Shown here: positions 16,858 through 24,597 of the stretch, in pieces
Layout of the letters: each line of letters starts with the position of its first letter
Numbering within the stretch: the first letter of the stretch is position 1
NCBI GenBank assembly: GCA_014595895.1
Contig: JABUKB010000005.1
Coordinates: forward strand, 91,419-155,418
DNA length: 64,000 nt
Reading direction: 5' to 3'
DNA from: Lysinibacillus odysseyi
GTDB lineage: Bacteria > Bacillota > Bacilli > Bacillales_A > Planococcaceae
Notes under the pieces: generated by a model
Databases searched by the model: none
What the model saw: only the letters and a program-made list of their open reading frames with translations
What the model was told of the DNA's origin: nothing
Position numbers and translations under genes: made by a program

Positions 16858-18705
16858 TTAAAGCGGAAATAACAATGGAATGACAATCATCATGATGATA
16901 AACATAATAATTTGTAATGGTATCCCCACTTTTACAAAGTCCGTAAATTTATAACCACCTGCCGTCATGACAAGCGAGTTGGTTGGTGAAGCAATCGGTG
17001 TGGCAAATGCCATACCTGCTGCTGCAGCGACGGCAATCATAAACGTATACGGACTAGCATCCATCGTTTGCGCAGCTGCTAAGGCAATGGGCGCAAATAG
17101 GACAGCTGTAGCCGTATTGCTCACAAACTGCCCAAACACGACAGTTAATGCATATATCCCCATTAGTACTCCGTACGCACCAAAATCACCTAGCAAGCTA
17201 ATGATGCCATCTGCCAGTAATGTCATCCCGCCTGTTTTTTGAAGTGCTGTCGCCATCGGTAACATAGCCGCTACGAGCACGATACTTTCAAAGTTCATTT
17301 TGCTGTAGGCATCGTCCATATTGCGTAAGCAGCCGGTTAAAATCATCAATATAGCACCGATCAGCACGGCAATTACAGCATCCAATACCTCAAACACCAT
17401 CAAGCCCACTATCAGCAGCATAATCATTCCGGCAACCCATGCTTTCCCGCTAGCCGCAGCAAGCCCTGCATGTTCTCGCGGTTGACCTACTACCACGACA
17501 TCTTGTGTTTCTCGTGATAATAAATCAATTTCTTCCCATGTTCCTTGTACAAGAATAGCATCACCGAAACGCAGTTTTTGTTCTGCCATTTCTTGCAATA
17601 AATATTTCCCTTTGCGGTTAATCCCTAAAATATTTAAATTATATTTCTCTCGGAAACCAATTTTACTGACGGTTTCGCCAATTAATGAAGAAGAAGGCGT
17701 GAGCAATATTTCTGCTACTCCTATATTTTTTGAAATTAATTCTTGCACGTCATCATTCGCTAATATTTCTAATTGTAAATCGTTGTCTAACACGAAGTTT
17801 TCCACATCCGGAGCCATTCCTTGAATGTAGAGCACATCATTTTCCTGAATAATACTCGTTGGACCTGCCATTTCTTGATAGGTGATAGGCAGTAAATTGA
17901 TCCCTTCTGTTGCGCGGCGTTGAATTTTCATGACATAAATGTGATAGGTGGCCGGTAATTTCAACTCTGATAAGGCTTGGTCAATAATTTTTGAGCCCTT
18001 AGGCACACCAATCCTGAAGAGCTTATCATCCAAATCATACTCTTTGACCAACTTTTGCGGAGACAGTTTATAGCCTGTATCAGACTGTGAACGGTTTTCC
18101 TCTTTTGGAAGCAACACATTGCGGATTACTACTAAATAAATAATCGCCGTAATGGTCGCGATGATTCCAATGGGCGTAATCGTGAAAAAGCCTAGTTTCT
18201 CATATCCTGCATCGACTAATGTTTGACTCACAATTAAGTTAGGCGGTGAAGCGATTAATGTCATTAAGCCCGACATACTCGCAATATAAGACAGCGGCAA
18301 CAAAAACTTTGACGGGCTCACCTTTATACTCATGGCAATGCTTACTACAATCGGCAGCATAAGCGCAACTGTCCCTGTATTGCTCATAAAGGCGCCTACT
18401 GAAGCGACAATGACCAATAGTAAAATAAAGAGCTTTAATTCGCTATCTCCTGACCATTTCAACAGCAGATTGCCTGCCATTCCCGCTAAACCTGTTCTTA
18501 ATATCCCCGCACCCACAACAAAAAGAGCCGCAATCATAATCACTACGGAATTAGAGAAACCTGAAAGCGCTTCTGCGGGTGTTAAGATGCCTGTAATGAC
18601 AAATACCAACAGAGCCATTAAAGCTACCAAATCTCCTCGCAAGCGATTCGTCATAAATAAAACAATCGTCATAGCTAAAATAATAAATGTTAAAGTAAGT
18701 TGCAC
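16858..18705 (-). CDS. SLC13-family permease with two TrkA-C (RCK_C) domains
   Basis: A 615-residue DASS/SLC13-type sodium symporter. TM segments span 1-200, a cytoplasmic insert follows (about 205-395), and TM segments resume to the end. The paired signatures MSNTGTVALMLPI (about 107) and FVSNTATAVLFAPIALA (about 525), with SPPNLI and SPTNSLVM, are the sodium/substrate loops. The insert contains two TrkA-C-like regions that probably sense a ligand. Relatives move sulfate or dicarboxylates; the substrate cannot be read here. The start is GTG after AAAGGG. Confidence 0.85.
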   Translation of the reverse strand: MQLTLTFIILAMTIVLFMTNRLRGDLVALMALLVFVITGILTPAEALSGFSNSVVIMIAALFVVGAGILRTGLAGMAGNLLLKWSGDSELKLFILLLVIVASVGAFMSNTGTVALMLPIVVSIAMSIKVSPSKFLLPLSYIASMSGLMTLIASPPNLIVSQTLVDAGYEKLGFFTITPIGIIATITAIIYLVVIRNVLLPKEENRSQSDTGYKLSPQKLVKEYDLDDKLFRIGVPKGSKIIDQALSELKLPATYHIYVMKIQRRATEGINLLPITYQEMAGPTSIIQENDVLYIQGMAPDVENFVLDNDLQLEILANDDVQELISKNIGVAEILLTPSSSLIGETVSKIGFREKYNLNILGINRKGKYLLQEMAEQKLRFGDAILVQGTWEEIDLLSRETQDVVVVGQPREHAGLAAASGKAWVAGMIMLLIVGLMVFEVLDAVIAVLIGAILMILTGCLRNMDDAYSKMNFESIVLVAAMLPMATALQKTGGMTLLADGIISLLGDFGAYGVLMGIYALTVVFGQFVSNTATAVLFAPIALAAAQTMDASPYTFMIAVAAAAGMAFATPIASPTNSLVMTAGGYKFTDFVKVGIPLQIIMFIIMMIVIPLLFPL

Positions 18706-18990
18706 AATATTACCCTTTCTTTCATAAATCTGCCTTTGCTATTATATAATACAAGCGTAATGAAAAGCCTGACCTTTTGCTAGAGATCCATCACAAGATT
18801 TACATACTTTTTACGATATCTTATTTTCAATTAGTACACATCATTTTCAACACGAGAATAGTGAAAAAACCCCCTCTTCCATACTCCATACAGATTATGC
18901 ATCACCTATTCTTGCAAAAGCGCTTCAATGCAGGCTTATTCTTTATTATAAAATTTCAAAATACTATTCTTAAATATAATAATTTCTTAA
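18706..18990. other. Divergent control region between the SLC13 and katA genes
   Basis: Gap of 377 bases to katA, AT-rich, with no supported gene (a 77-codon frame inside lacks a ribosome binding site). The katA end contains the PerR-type box listed separately. Confidence 0.4.
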
Positions 18991-19005
18991 TGATAATTAT
19001 TATAA
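18991..19005. promoter_or_regulatory. PerR/Fur-type box upstream of catalase
   Basis: TGATAATTATTATAA matches the 15-base PerR box TTATAATNATTATAA at all but one defined position. It lies 78 bases ahead of the katA start, as expected for peroxide-induced catalase. PerR versus Fur cannot be told apart from the box alone; the neighbour favours PerR. Confidence 0.7.
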
Positions 19006-19082
19006 TTTAGTAGCAATTATGATGTGGGTTTGGTATATTAAGTATTGAAGAGGTTCAAATTTTATTTTAGGAGGCATTACAT

Positions 19083-20579
19083 ATGACTGATTTAAACAAA
19101 CGTCCATTAACTACTGCAACTGGTACACCCGTTGTAAGTCATGATGATGTACTAACTGCAGGTCGTCGCGGTCCGATTTTATTGCAAGACGTATTCTTAA
19201 TTGAAAAGTTAGCAAACTTTAACCGTGAAGTAATCCCTGAGCGTCGTATGCATGCTAAAGGTTCAGGTGCATTTGGTACTTTCACAGTAACCCATGACAT
19301 CACGAAATATACAAAAGCAAAAATTTTCTCTGAAATCGGCAAGAAAACAGAAATGTTTGCGCGTTTTTCTACGGTAGCTGGTGAGCGCGGTGCGGCTGAT
19401 GCTGAGCGCGATATCCGTGGCTTCTCTTTAAAATTCTACACTGAAGAAGGTAACTGGGATTTAGTTGGTAACAACACACCTGTATTCTTCTTCCGTGATC
19501 CATTACACTTCCCGGATTTAAATCACGTGGTGAAACGTGATCCGAAAACAAACATGCATAACGGTAATTCAAATTGGGATTTCTGGACTTCATTACCAGA
19601 GGCTTTACACCAAGTAACAATCGTGATGTCTGATCGTGGTATTCCGGCTGGTTACCGCAACATGCACGGTTTCGGCTCTCATACTTTCTCGATGATTAAT
19701 GAAGCTGGTGAGCGTGTATACGTGAAGTTCCACTTCCGTACGGAGCAAGGAATTAAAAACTTAACTAGCGCTGAAGCGGCTGAAGTAATCGGTAAAGACC
19801 GTGAATCTTCTCAACGTGACCTATTCGAATCTATCGAAAAAGGCGACTTCCCGAAATGGAAAATGTACATCCAAGTGATGACGGAAGAGCAAGCTCGTAA
19901 TTCTAAAGACAATCCATTCGACTTAACAAAAGTTTGGTATAAATCAGAATATCCACTGATTCCAGTTGGTGAATTCGAATTAAATCGCAACCCAGAAAAC
20001 TACTTTGCTGATGTAGAGCAAGCGGCATTCGCTCCATCTAACGTAGTGCCTGGTATTTCATTCTCACCTGACCGTATGTTACAAGCGCGTCTATTCGCTT
20101 ACCAGGACGCTGCTCGTTACCGTTTAGGTGTAAACCATCACCAAATCCCAGTCAACACACCAAAATGTCCATTCGTAGTTTACCATCGCGATGGTCAAGG
20201 GCGTGCTGATGGCAATAATGGTTCTGCCATTACGTACCATCCAAACAGCTATGGTGCATGGCAAGCTCAACCACAATATAGAGATCCTGCATTAGCTCTT
20301 GATGGCGCTGCTGACATCTATGACTTCCGTGAAGATGACAACAACTACTTCGAGCAGCCAGGTAAATTATTCCGTCTTCAAACACCGGAACAGCAACAAC
20401 GTTTATTTGAAACAACTGCTGCTGAAATGAACGGTGTAGAAGAGTTCATCAAACGTCGTCACATCTTACACTGCTACCTAGCTGACCCAGCTTACGGTGA
20501 AGGTGTTGCGAAAGCAATGGGATTATCGTTAGATGATATGGATCTCTCAAATCCATATACAAACGAAGTTACTTCCTAA
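19083..20579 (+). CDS. katA: Vegetative catalase
   Basis: A 498-residue small-subunit, clade-3-like heme catalase that dismutates hydrogen peroxide in the cytosol. The distal His57 sits in [14 protein letters not shown], the heme-propionate/NADPH region follows, and the proximal heme ligand Tyr340 lies in [20 protein letters not shown] precedes the ATG. Codon use (many GGT, CGT) suggests strong expression. A PerR-type box upstream implies peroxide induction. A terminator precedes the small gene downstream, though read-through is possible. Confidence 0.97.
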   Translation: MTDLNKRPLTTATGTPVVSHDDVLTAGRRGPILLQDVFLIEKLANFNREVIPERRMHAKGSGAFGTFTVTHDITKYTKAKIFSEIGKKTEMFARFSTVAGERGAADAERDIRGFSLKFYTEEGNWDLVGNNTPVFFFRDPLHFPDLNHVVKRDPKTNMHNGNSNWDFWTSLPEALHQVTIVMSDRGIPAGYRNMHGFGSHTFSMINEAGERVYVKFHFRTEQGIKNLTSAEAAEVIGKDRESSQRDLFESIEKGDFPKWKMYIQVMTEEQARNSKDNPFDLTKVWYKSEYPLIPVGEFELNRNPENYFADVEQAAFAPSNVVPGISFSPDRMLQARLFAYQDAARYRLGVNHHQIPVNTPKCPFVVYHRDGQGRADGNNGSAITYHPNSYGAWQAQPQYRDPALALDGAADIYDFREDDNNYFEQPGKLFRLQTPEQQQRLFETTAAEMNGVEEFIKRRHILHCYLADPAYGEGVAKAMGLSLDDMDLSNPYTNEVTS

Positions 20580-20635
20580 TACGGCGTCCCCGCTTACAGG
20601 GCGCTAACACCAATCTGTCTCAATTGATATCCTAT

Positions 20636-20673
20636 CCGCCCCATTACAGTCTTTGTAATGGGGCTTTTAAAAT
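20636..20673 (+). terminator. Terminator of katA
   Basis: CCCCATTACA (20639-20648) pairs with TGTAATGGGG (20654-20663) and is followed by CTTTTAAAAT. Confidence 0.85.
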
Positions 20674-20688
20674 AAAGGAGATGCTAAA

Positions 20689-20898
20689 ATGTCGAACGTA
20701 CCAAAAAACAAGCTGGACGAAACAAAATTAACTGCTCAAAAGGTTGAACATGTTTTACGTGAGTCTGCTGCTTCCCTCACGGAGGCGAAGGAAAGTATGA
20801 TTATCGCCTTACTACAAGAAAATGTAGACATCCAAATTATTCATCAATCTACGGGAACCCCAACCGAACGTATTCTAGAAATAAAAAAATCTCTTTAG
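20689..20898 (+). CDS. Small soluble protein downstream of katA, 69 aa
   Basis: A 69-residue, charged, helical protein (MSNVPKNKLDETKLTAQKVE...). The C-terminal half, IIALLQENVDIQIIHQSTGTPTERILEIKKSL, resembles the helix-turn-helix-like tail used by several Rpn-type transposase/PD-(D/E)xK proteins ('sg.s.e.I..ik'). It is too short to carry any catalytic part. AAAGGAG precedes the ATG and a terminator follows. It may be a small orphan HTH peptide or a conserved hypothetical protein. Confidence 0.6.
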   Translation: MSNVPKNKLDETKLTAQKVEHVLRESAASLTEAKESMIIALLQENVDIQIIHQSTGTPTERILEIKKSL

Positions 20899-20903
20899 TA
20901 ACC

Positions 20904-20940
20904 ACAAAGGAGCTCATCCAATATGGATAAGCTCCTTTTC
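20904..20940. terminator. Bidirectional terminator
   Basis: AAAGGAGCTCATCC (20906-20919) and GGATAAGCTCCTTT (20925-20938), between convergent genes. Confidence 0.85.
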
Positions 20941-21869
20941 TACATGAACAACATATTCGATAGATAAATAACGACCGTTACCGTGAGGCAACTAATAATT
21001 GTCGAAAATAATACAGTTTGTGCGGCCGTCGCAGATTCAATATCATACTCCAAGGCTAAGCTGGAGCTATTACGAGATGTGGGAAATGCACTCGCGATAA
21101 ATAATGATTGAGCGACTACCCCATCGATACCTAATGCAAAAATAATAACCAATGCCACAACTGGCCCTACAATTAATCGTGTAAAACAGCTGATAAAGAT
21201 CGTTTTATTCAACATGGTTTTCATTTCGATGGTCGATAACTGTGCTCCTAATGTAATAAGAGCCACAGCCACAAATCCCCCTGCTACATAATCTAGCGGT
21301 AGACGAAACATTTGAGGAATCGGCCAATTTAAAAAATTGAGTAATGCACCTAGCCATAAAGCATGGATAATCGGCATTTTCAGAAAGTCTTTTATAATAT
21401 CCATGCCTGATTTTGTTGCCGAGATTAAGTTATATAAACCATATGTATACGTCGTCATATTTTGAAAAATAACAAGAATCACCTGAATCGCCACGCCAAT
21501 TGGCTGGGTAACAAAAATCATCTGTGCTACAGGGATTCCATAATTGCCCGAATTGATAAGGACTACACTATTTTTAAAAACCGCCGACTCCTGCCGATCT
21601 AGCTTTAGTAACTTTGCTAAAACATGACTTAACAACATTTGACTGCCAATAAAAAGAATAATAAATATTGTTAGCTGACCAACAACCGACAGTTCGATAC
21701 GTGTTTCATATATATTGATAAACACTGCTGCCGGCATGAAGCAATAGGTAATTAAATGCGATAATGCTTTTAAATTGAATTGGAACTTCCTTTGCAATAA
21801 AGCCCCTACTGCGAGCAATACTAAAATAGGTGCTACAATTTGAAAGAAAATCATCGATAAGTACATCAT
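20940..21869 (-). CDS. AEC-family transporter (auxin efflux carrier type)
   Basis: A 309-residue membrane protein with about ten hydrophobic segments in two halves, and the family's NSGNYGIP motif near residue 105 in the first half. Bacterial AEC proteins move organic acids such as malate or malonate; the substrate is not evident. The ATG at 21869 is chosen (GGGGGAG 6 bases upstream); the longer frame has no site. It is monocistronic. Confidence 0.85.
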   Translation of the reverse strand: MMYLSMIFFQIVAPILVLLAVGALLQRKFQFNLKALSHLITYCFMPAAVFINIYETRIELSVVGQLTIFIILFIGSQMLLSHVLAKLLKLDRQESAVFKNSVVLINSGNYGIPVAQMIFVTQPIGVAIQVILVIFQNMTTYTYGLYNLISATKSGMDIIKDFLKMPIIHALWLGALLNFLNWPIPQMFRLPLDYVAGGFVAVALITLGAQLSTIEMKTMLNKTIFISCFTRLIVGPVVALVIIFALGIDGVVAQSLFIASAFPTSRNSSSLALEYDIESATAAQTVLFSTIISCLTVTVVIYLSNMLFM

Positions 21870-22005
21870 CCTTATCTCCCCCTTTCTTATTTCCCTTATT
21901 ATACCACCCAAATAACTATAAACATGCTACAGCTTCTATATGGGATATTTTATTTTTGAGAAATAATAGCTATCACAGTTGCCTATCAATAACATAAACC
22001 CGCAT

Positions 22006-22034
22006 CCTTCTAATCGGTGCGGGCTTTGTTCTTT
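22006..22034 (-). terminator. Terminator of the chromate transporter genes
   Basis: On the minus strand CCCGCA..TGCGGG encloses a 13-base loop and is followed by TTTATG. It lies just after the second ChrA-like gene. Confidence 0.65.
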
Positions 22035-22059
22035 CATTGCTTCTATGTGATGCCTTCTG

Positions 22060-22590
22060 CTACTGAAGAAAAAATCCGCCTATTAGCAATCCGACAGCAA
22101 TGACGATCGCCGGATGGATTTTAAATCGCTCCAAAGCCAAATAACTAGCAACAGCAATCGCAATAGTGGGTAGCCATTCAATAAAGACAACTGACGTCGA
22201 AAAGAAGTCGAATGTTAATTCAGCCATTAAAATCGCAATAGCCGGCAACACGAAGCTTGATAATCGCTTTACACGCGGTGAATTACGATGGCGATATAAT
22301 AAACTAAGCAGCACTATCATGAGTACAAGAGAAGGACCAATGGTTGCGACAAGCGCCACGACCGCTCCTAGAATCCCTCCTTGCTCATACCCAATATACG
22401 CAGCCATTTTTGTCGCAATTGGTCCTGGCAGGGCATTGCTAATGGCCAATGTATCACTAAATTCGGCTGTCGTCATCCAGCCATACGTGCCTACTACTTC
22501 ATTTTCAATTAGCGGAATCGAGGCCGGTCCGCCCCCGTATCCAATAATTCCCGGAATAAAGAAGGCTAAAAAAATATGAATATAAATCAT
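22060..22590 (-). CDS. Chromate transporter, short-chain ChrA subunit (second)
   Basis: A 176-residue single CHR-domain protein with about five to six membrane segments. The conserved GYGGGPASIPLIENE is near residue 18 and ALPGPIATKMAAYIGY near residue 53. Short-chain CHR proteins come in pairs encoded in tandem with opposite topology and together equal one long ChrA. In B. subtilis the pair (YwrB-YwrA, ChrS/ChrT) confers chromate resistance. The start overlaps the stop of the upstream partner (ATGA). Confidence 0.88.
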   Translation of the reverse strand: MIYIHIFLAFFIPGIIGYGGGPASIPLIENEVVGTYGWMTTAEFSDTLAISNALPGPIATKMAAYIGYEQGGILGAVVALVATIGPSLVLMIVLLSLLYRHRNSPRVKRLSSFVLPAIAILMAELTFDFFSTSVVFIEWLPTIAIAVASYLALERFKIHPAIVIAVGLLIGGFFLQ

Positions 22591-23141
22591 ATTTTACCTC
22601 CTTTCCCCACTGGCAAAATGAATGAAAGAACGAGTAATCCTACAATGACAATGCCGGGATGTACTCCCAGTATAATCATCGCGATGAAAGATACAATAAA
22701 AATAAGTCCTCCAATTTTCCAGCCAAGCGATTTTTGCGACTTCTTTAAAAAGTCCCACGTTAAGACCGCCATCATCACTCCCACAATAGGTACAACACCA
22801 TGCGTCATTCCTTGAATAAATGGTAAATCCTTATATTCACGTAAAACGGTTAAGAATAAAATAAGTGCTACTGCCGTCGGAAGAACCGTTGCACTCAGTG
22901 CATTGATTAAGCCGAGTATGCCTCCTACTCTATAGCCAATATAGCCAGCCATTTTTGTATTGATGGGACCTGGTAACGTATTAGCGATGGCTAGAATATT
23001 GGTAAATTCTTCATCCGTCATAAGTCCGTAAATCTCTACTACTTCTTTATGTACCATTGGAATCGCAGATGGTCCACCGCCAAACCCTAATAAGCCCGAA
23101 CGAAAAAACGCGATAAATATTTCCTTTTGCGTCTTCAGCAC
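22587..23141 (-). CDS. Chromate transporter, short-chain ChrA subunit (first)
   Basis: A 184-residue CHR-domain protein with GFGGGPSAIPMVHKE near residue 18 and TLPGPINTKMAGYIGY near residue 53. It is the partner of the following gene, with which it shares a 4-base overlap. The GTG at 23141 is used because GGAGGAG lies directly upstream; the longer frame would include a 5'UTR hairpin (23166-23192). The pair should export chromate or a related oxyanion; the leader upstream looks structured. Confidence 0.88.
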   Translation of the reverse strand: MLKTQKEIFIAFFRSGLLGFGGGPSAIPMVHKEVVEIYGLMTDEEFTNILAIANTLPGPINTKMAGYIGYRVGGILGLINALSATVLPTAVALILFLTVLREYKDLPFIQGMTHGVVPIVGVMMAVLTWDFLKKSQKSLGWKIGGLIFIVSFIAMIILGVHPGIVIVGLLVLSFILPVGKGGKI

Positions 23142-23165
23142 CGTCTCTCCTCCTTTACAACCGCA

Positions 23166-23264
23166 CCTGTTGCATGGCATTTATGCAACAGGCAGTTCTC
23201 TCTTTTTCATATACTAACGTCATGCCGGCTCTCTCGAGGATTGGCTCCGGCAAATTTTGCGTTA
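23166..23264 (-). other. Structured leader upstream of the chromate transporter pair
   Basis: Two elements are visible on the minus strand: nested stems TAACG/CGTTA enclosing GCCGG/CCGGC (23215-23264), then a perfect 10-bp hairpin CCTGTTGCAT/ATGCAACAGG (23166-23192) that ends about 10 bases before the ribosome binding site. I could not match it to any riboswitch core I know. It may be a regulatory leader or just a stable 5'UTR. Confidence 0.45.
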
Positions 23265-23432
23265 ACTTGGAGATTCATATCAATAGCATCTACTACTACT
23301 TTACCCCTTTTTCACCCAAATTATTGTGAAGAAAAACTGATGCAAAAGAACATCTAGCTATTTCATGCCTTTACGCTATTATAACTGATAAGCTAGTGAA
23401 TTTTTCAAATATCCAGAATGATGCATATAAAA

Positions 23433-23469
23433 AAAGAAACCCGCAACTCTCCGCTGCGGGTTTCTTTCA
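23433..23469. terminator. Terminator of the tandem 41-aa gene operon
   Basis: Perfect 13-bp stem AAAGAAACCCGCA (23433-23445) / TGCGGGTTTCTTT (23455-23467), with A-rich sequence on its left that gives a T run on the minus strand. It follows the last copy by 12 bases. Confidence 0.85.
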
Positions 23470-23479
23470 CTTTATTCTA

Positions 23480-23605
23480 TTACTTTGTATATGTTAGCAC
23501 TGCATTTTTAGAAAATGCTTGTAAAGCCTGTGTTGCTTCACCTTTGTTTGTATATTCGAAAATTCGAATGTCATTTTGATTATTGAATACTGTGATTACC
23601 CACAT
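23480..23605 (-). CDS. 41-aa tandem-repeat gene, copy 4 in transcription order
   Basis: A 41-residue protein starting MWVITVFNNQNDIRIFEYT and ending FSKNAVLTYTK. It is the most divergent of four tandem paralogues (Asn11, Arg14, Gly22, Gln26). AAAAAGGAG lies 9 bases before the ATG, the same leader as the first copy. The predicted layout is strand, turn, strand, helix (residues 21-33), strand. There is no signal peptide. A 105-base spacer containing CTCACC..GGTGAG separates it from the previous copy, and the operon terminator follows. The family is unknown to me. Confidence 0.8.
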   Translation of the reverse strand: MWVITVFNNQNDIRIFEYTNKGEATQALQAFSKNAVLTYTK

Positions 23606-23710
23606 TTGTCATTTCTCCTTTTTAAATCAATTATGTTTCACTATTCGTCTCACCACTTACAAAGGTGAGAACCTTTTGCTGAAAGCAGCAAGTTTTCCCG
23701 ATGTCTCGGA

Positions 23711-23836
23711 TTATTTTGTATATGTTAAGATCGCATTTTTAGAAAATGCTTGTAAAGCTTTTGTTGCTTCACTTTTGTTCGTATATTCGAAAATTTGAAT
23801 ATCTTGCTGATTATTGAAGACTGTAATTACCCACAT
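23711..23836 (-). CDS. 41-aa tandem-repeat gene, copy 3 in transcription order
   Basis: A 41-residue paralogue (MWVITVFNNQQDIQIFEYT.., ending KNAILTYTK) with Ser22, Lys26, Ala30 and Ile36. AAAAGGAGCTCAA lies about 10 bases before the ATG. The spacer to the preceding copy (23837-23890) is homologous to the spacer before that (shared TAGTCTGGTCGGTG), so the unit of duplication was about 180 bases including the gene and its leader. Differences between copies are mostly synonymous or conservative, which argues for selection on the protein. Confidence 0.8.
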   Translation of the reverse strand: MWVITVFNNQQDIQIFEYTNKSEATKALQAFSKNAILTYTK

Positions 23837-23890
23837 AGTTGTTGAGCTCCTTTTCTTAATAAAATGGCACCGACCAGACTATTTATATGA

Positions 23891-24016
23891 TTATCTCGTA
23901 TACGTTAGAACTGCATTTTTAGAAAATGTTTGTAAAGCCTGTGTTGCTTCGTTTTTAGTTGTATACTCGAAGATTTGAATATCTTGTTGATTGTTGAACA
24001 CTGTAATTACCCACAT
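23891..24016 (-). CDS. 41-aa tandem-repeat gene, copy 2 in transcription order
   Basis: A 41-residue paralogue sharing MWVITVFNNQQDIQIFEYT with its neighbours but with Thr20, Asn22, Thr30 and a C-terminal Arg41. AAAAAGGAGCTCAA precedes the ATG by about 9 bases. The gene starts 178 bases downstream of copy 1 and 180 bases upstream of copy 3, a nearly regular tandem spacing. Confidence 0.8.
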   Translation of the reverse strand: MWVITVFNNQQDIQIFEYTTKNEATQALQTFSKNAVLTYTR

Positions 24017-24068
24017 AGTATTGAGCTCCTTTTTATGAAAAATGACACCGACCAGACTATTTGTATGA

Positions 24069-24194
24069 TTATTTTGTATATGTTAGCACTGCGTTTTTGG
24101 AGAAACCTTGTAAAGCTTTTGTAGCTTCACTTTTATTTGTGTACTCAAAGATTTGGATATCCTGCTGATTATTAAATACTGTAATTACCCACAT
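24069..24194 (-). CDS. 41-aa tandem-repeat gene, copy 1 (promoter-proximal)
   Basis: A 41-residue paralogue (MWVITVFNNQQDIQIFEYT.., Gly30, ending KNAVLTYTK). AAAAAGGAGAAATG lies just before the ATG. It is the first gene after the control region at 24265-24399, which holds an Fnr/Rex-type palindrome, a cre-like site and another palindrome. The aromatic/aliphatic alternation at the N-terminus suggests a small beta-beta-alpha-beta fold. No catalytic or metal-binding residues are evident; there is no Cys or His in any copy. Confidence 0.8.
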   Translation of the reverse strand: MWVITVFNNQQDIQIFEYTNKSEATKALQGFSKNAVLTYTK

Positions 24195-24264
24195 TTTTCA
24201 TTTCTCCTTTTTCCATTTGATATTGTAGTATAACAATAAAAAATTACCCAGTGACTTTTGCAAC

Positions 24265-24278
24265 TTGTTATATAACAA
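24265..24278. promoter_or_regulatory. Perfect palindrome TTGTTATATAACAA
   Basis: A 14-base perfect palindrome 70 bases before the first 41-aa gene. It could be an operator, but in such AT-rich DNA chance is not excluded. Confidence 0.35.
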
Positions 24279-24358
24279 TTTCCTTACTTGATACTTATTC
24301 TACCCCTTTTTTTAGGAAAGAAAAGAGTATTGCCAGGCTATTCACAATGTGTTCATAT

Positions 24359-24372
24359 TCAAAACGCTTTCA
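24359..24372 (-). promoter_or_regulatory. cre-like (CcpA) site
   Basis: TGAAAGCGTTTTGA on the minus strand fits the cre consensus TGWAARCGYTWNCW at all but one position. It lies 10 bases downstream of the Fnr/Rex palindrome, near the expected core promoter. Confidence 0.45.
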
Positions 24373-24381
24373 TTGAACGAT

Positions 24382-24399
24382 TTGTGACAACCTTCACAA
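24382..24399. promoter_or_regulatory. Fnr/Rex-type operator
   Basis: TTGTGACAACCTTCACAA. It contains a perfect Fnr half-site pair TGTGA-N6-TCACA and matches the Rex consensus TTGTGAANNNNTTCACAA at all but one defined base. If Fnr acts from about -41.5, transcription would start near 24349, with TATGAA around 24353-24358 as a -10. Which regulator binds is inference. Confidence 0.65.
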
Positions 24400-24549
24400 A
24401 CGGTTCTAAATGCTGATATAGCAACATTTTTCATGAACGAGATTTTTTTGTTATAAAACAGATTTTGTACGTATAGTACAGTTTGTATGACAGTTTAGCT
24501 TTTTTAATAGAATATAATAAAAATCACATATAATAAAAAATTGCAAGAA

Positions 24550-24578
24550 AAAAGCTCCGCCGTGGCAGAGCTTGATAA
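24550..24578 (-). terminator. Terminator of the SLH surface protein gene
   Basis: AAGCTC-C-GCC / GGC-A-GAGCTT hairpin (24553-24573), followed on the minus strand by a TTTTTTCTTG tail. Confidence 0.8.
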
Positions 24579-24597
24579 ATATGTTTAATTAAATTTA

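Larger units (their letters stand above)
24195..24551 (-). other. Control region of the 41-aa gene operon
   Basis: About 355 gene-free bases between the S-layer gene terminator and the first 41-aa gene, all upstream of that operon. It contains the Fnr/Rex palindrome (24382-24399), a cre-like site (24359-24372) and a perfect 14-base palindrome TTGTTATATAACAA (24265-24278). Confidence 0.6.

Noticed and set aside
18777..19010. Plus-strand ORF of 77 codons upstream of katA
   Set aside because: No ribosome binding site, AT-driven composition, and it overlaps the PerR-type box.
23480..24194. Possibility that the four tandem units are a CRISPR-like or non-coding repeat array
   Set aside because: The units are 126 bases of intact reading frame, each with start, stop and ribosome binding site, and differ mainly at synonymous or conservative positions. 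Spacers are homologous rather than unique.
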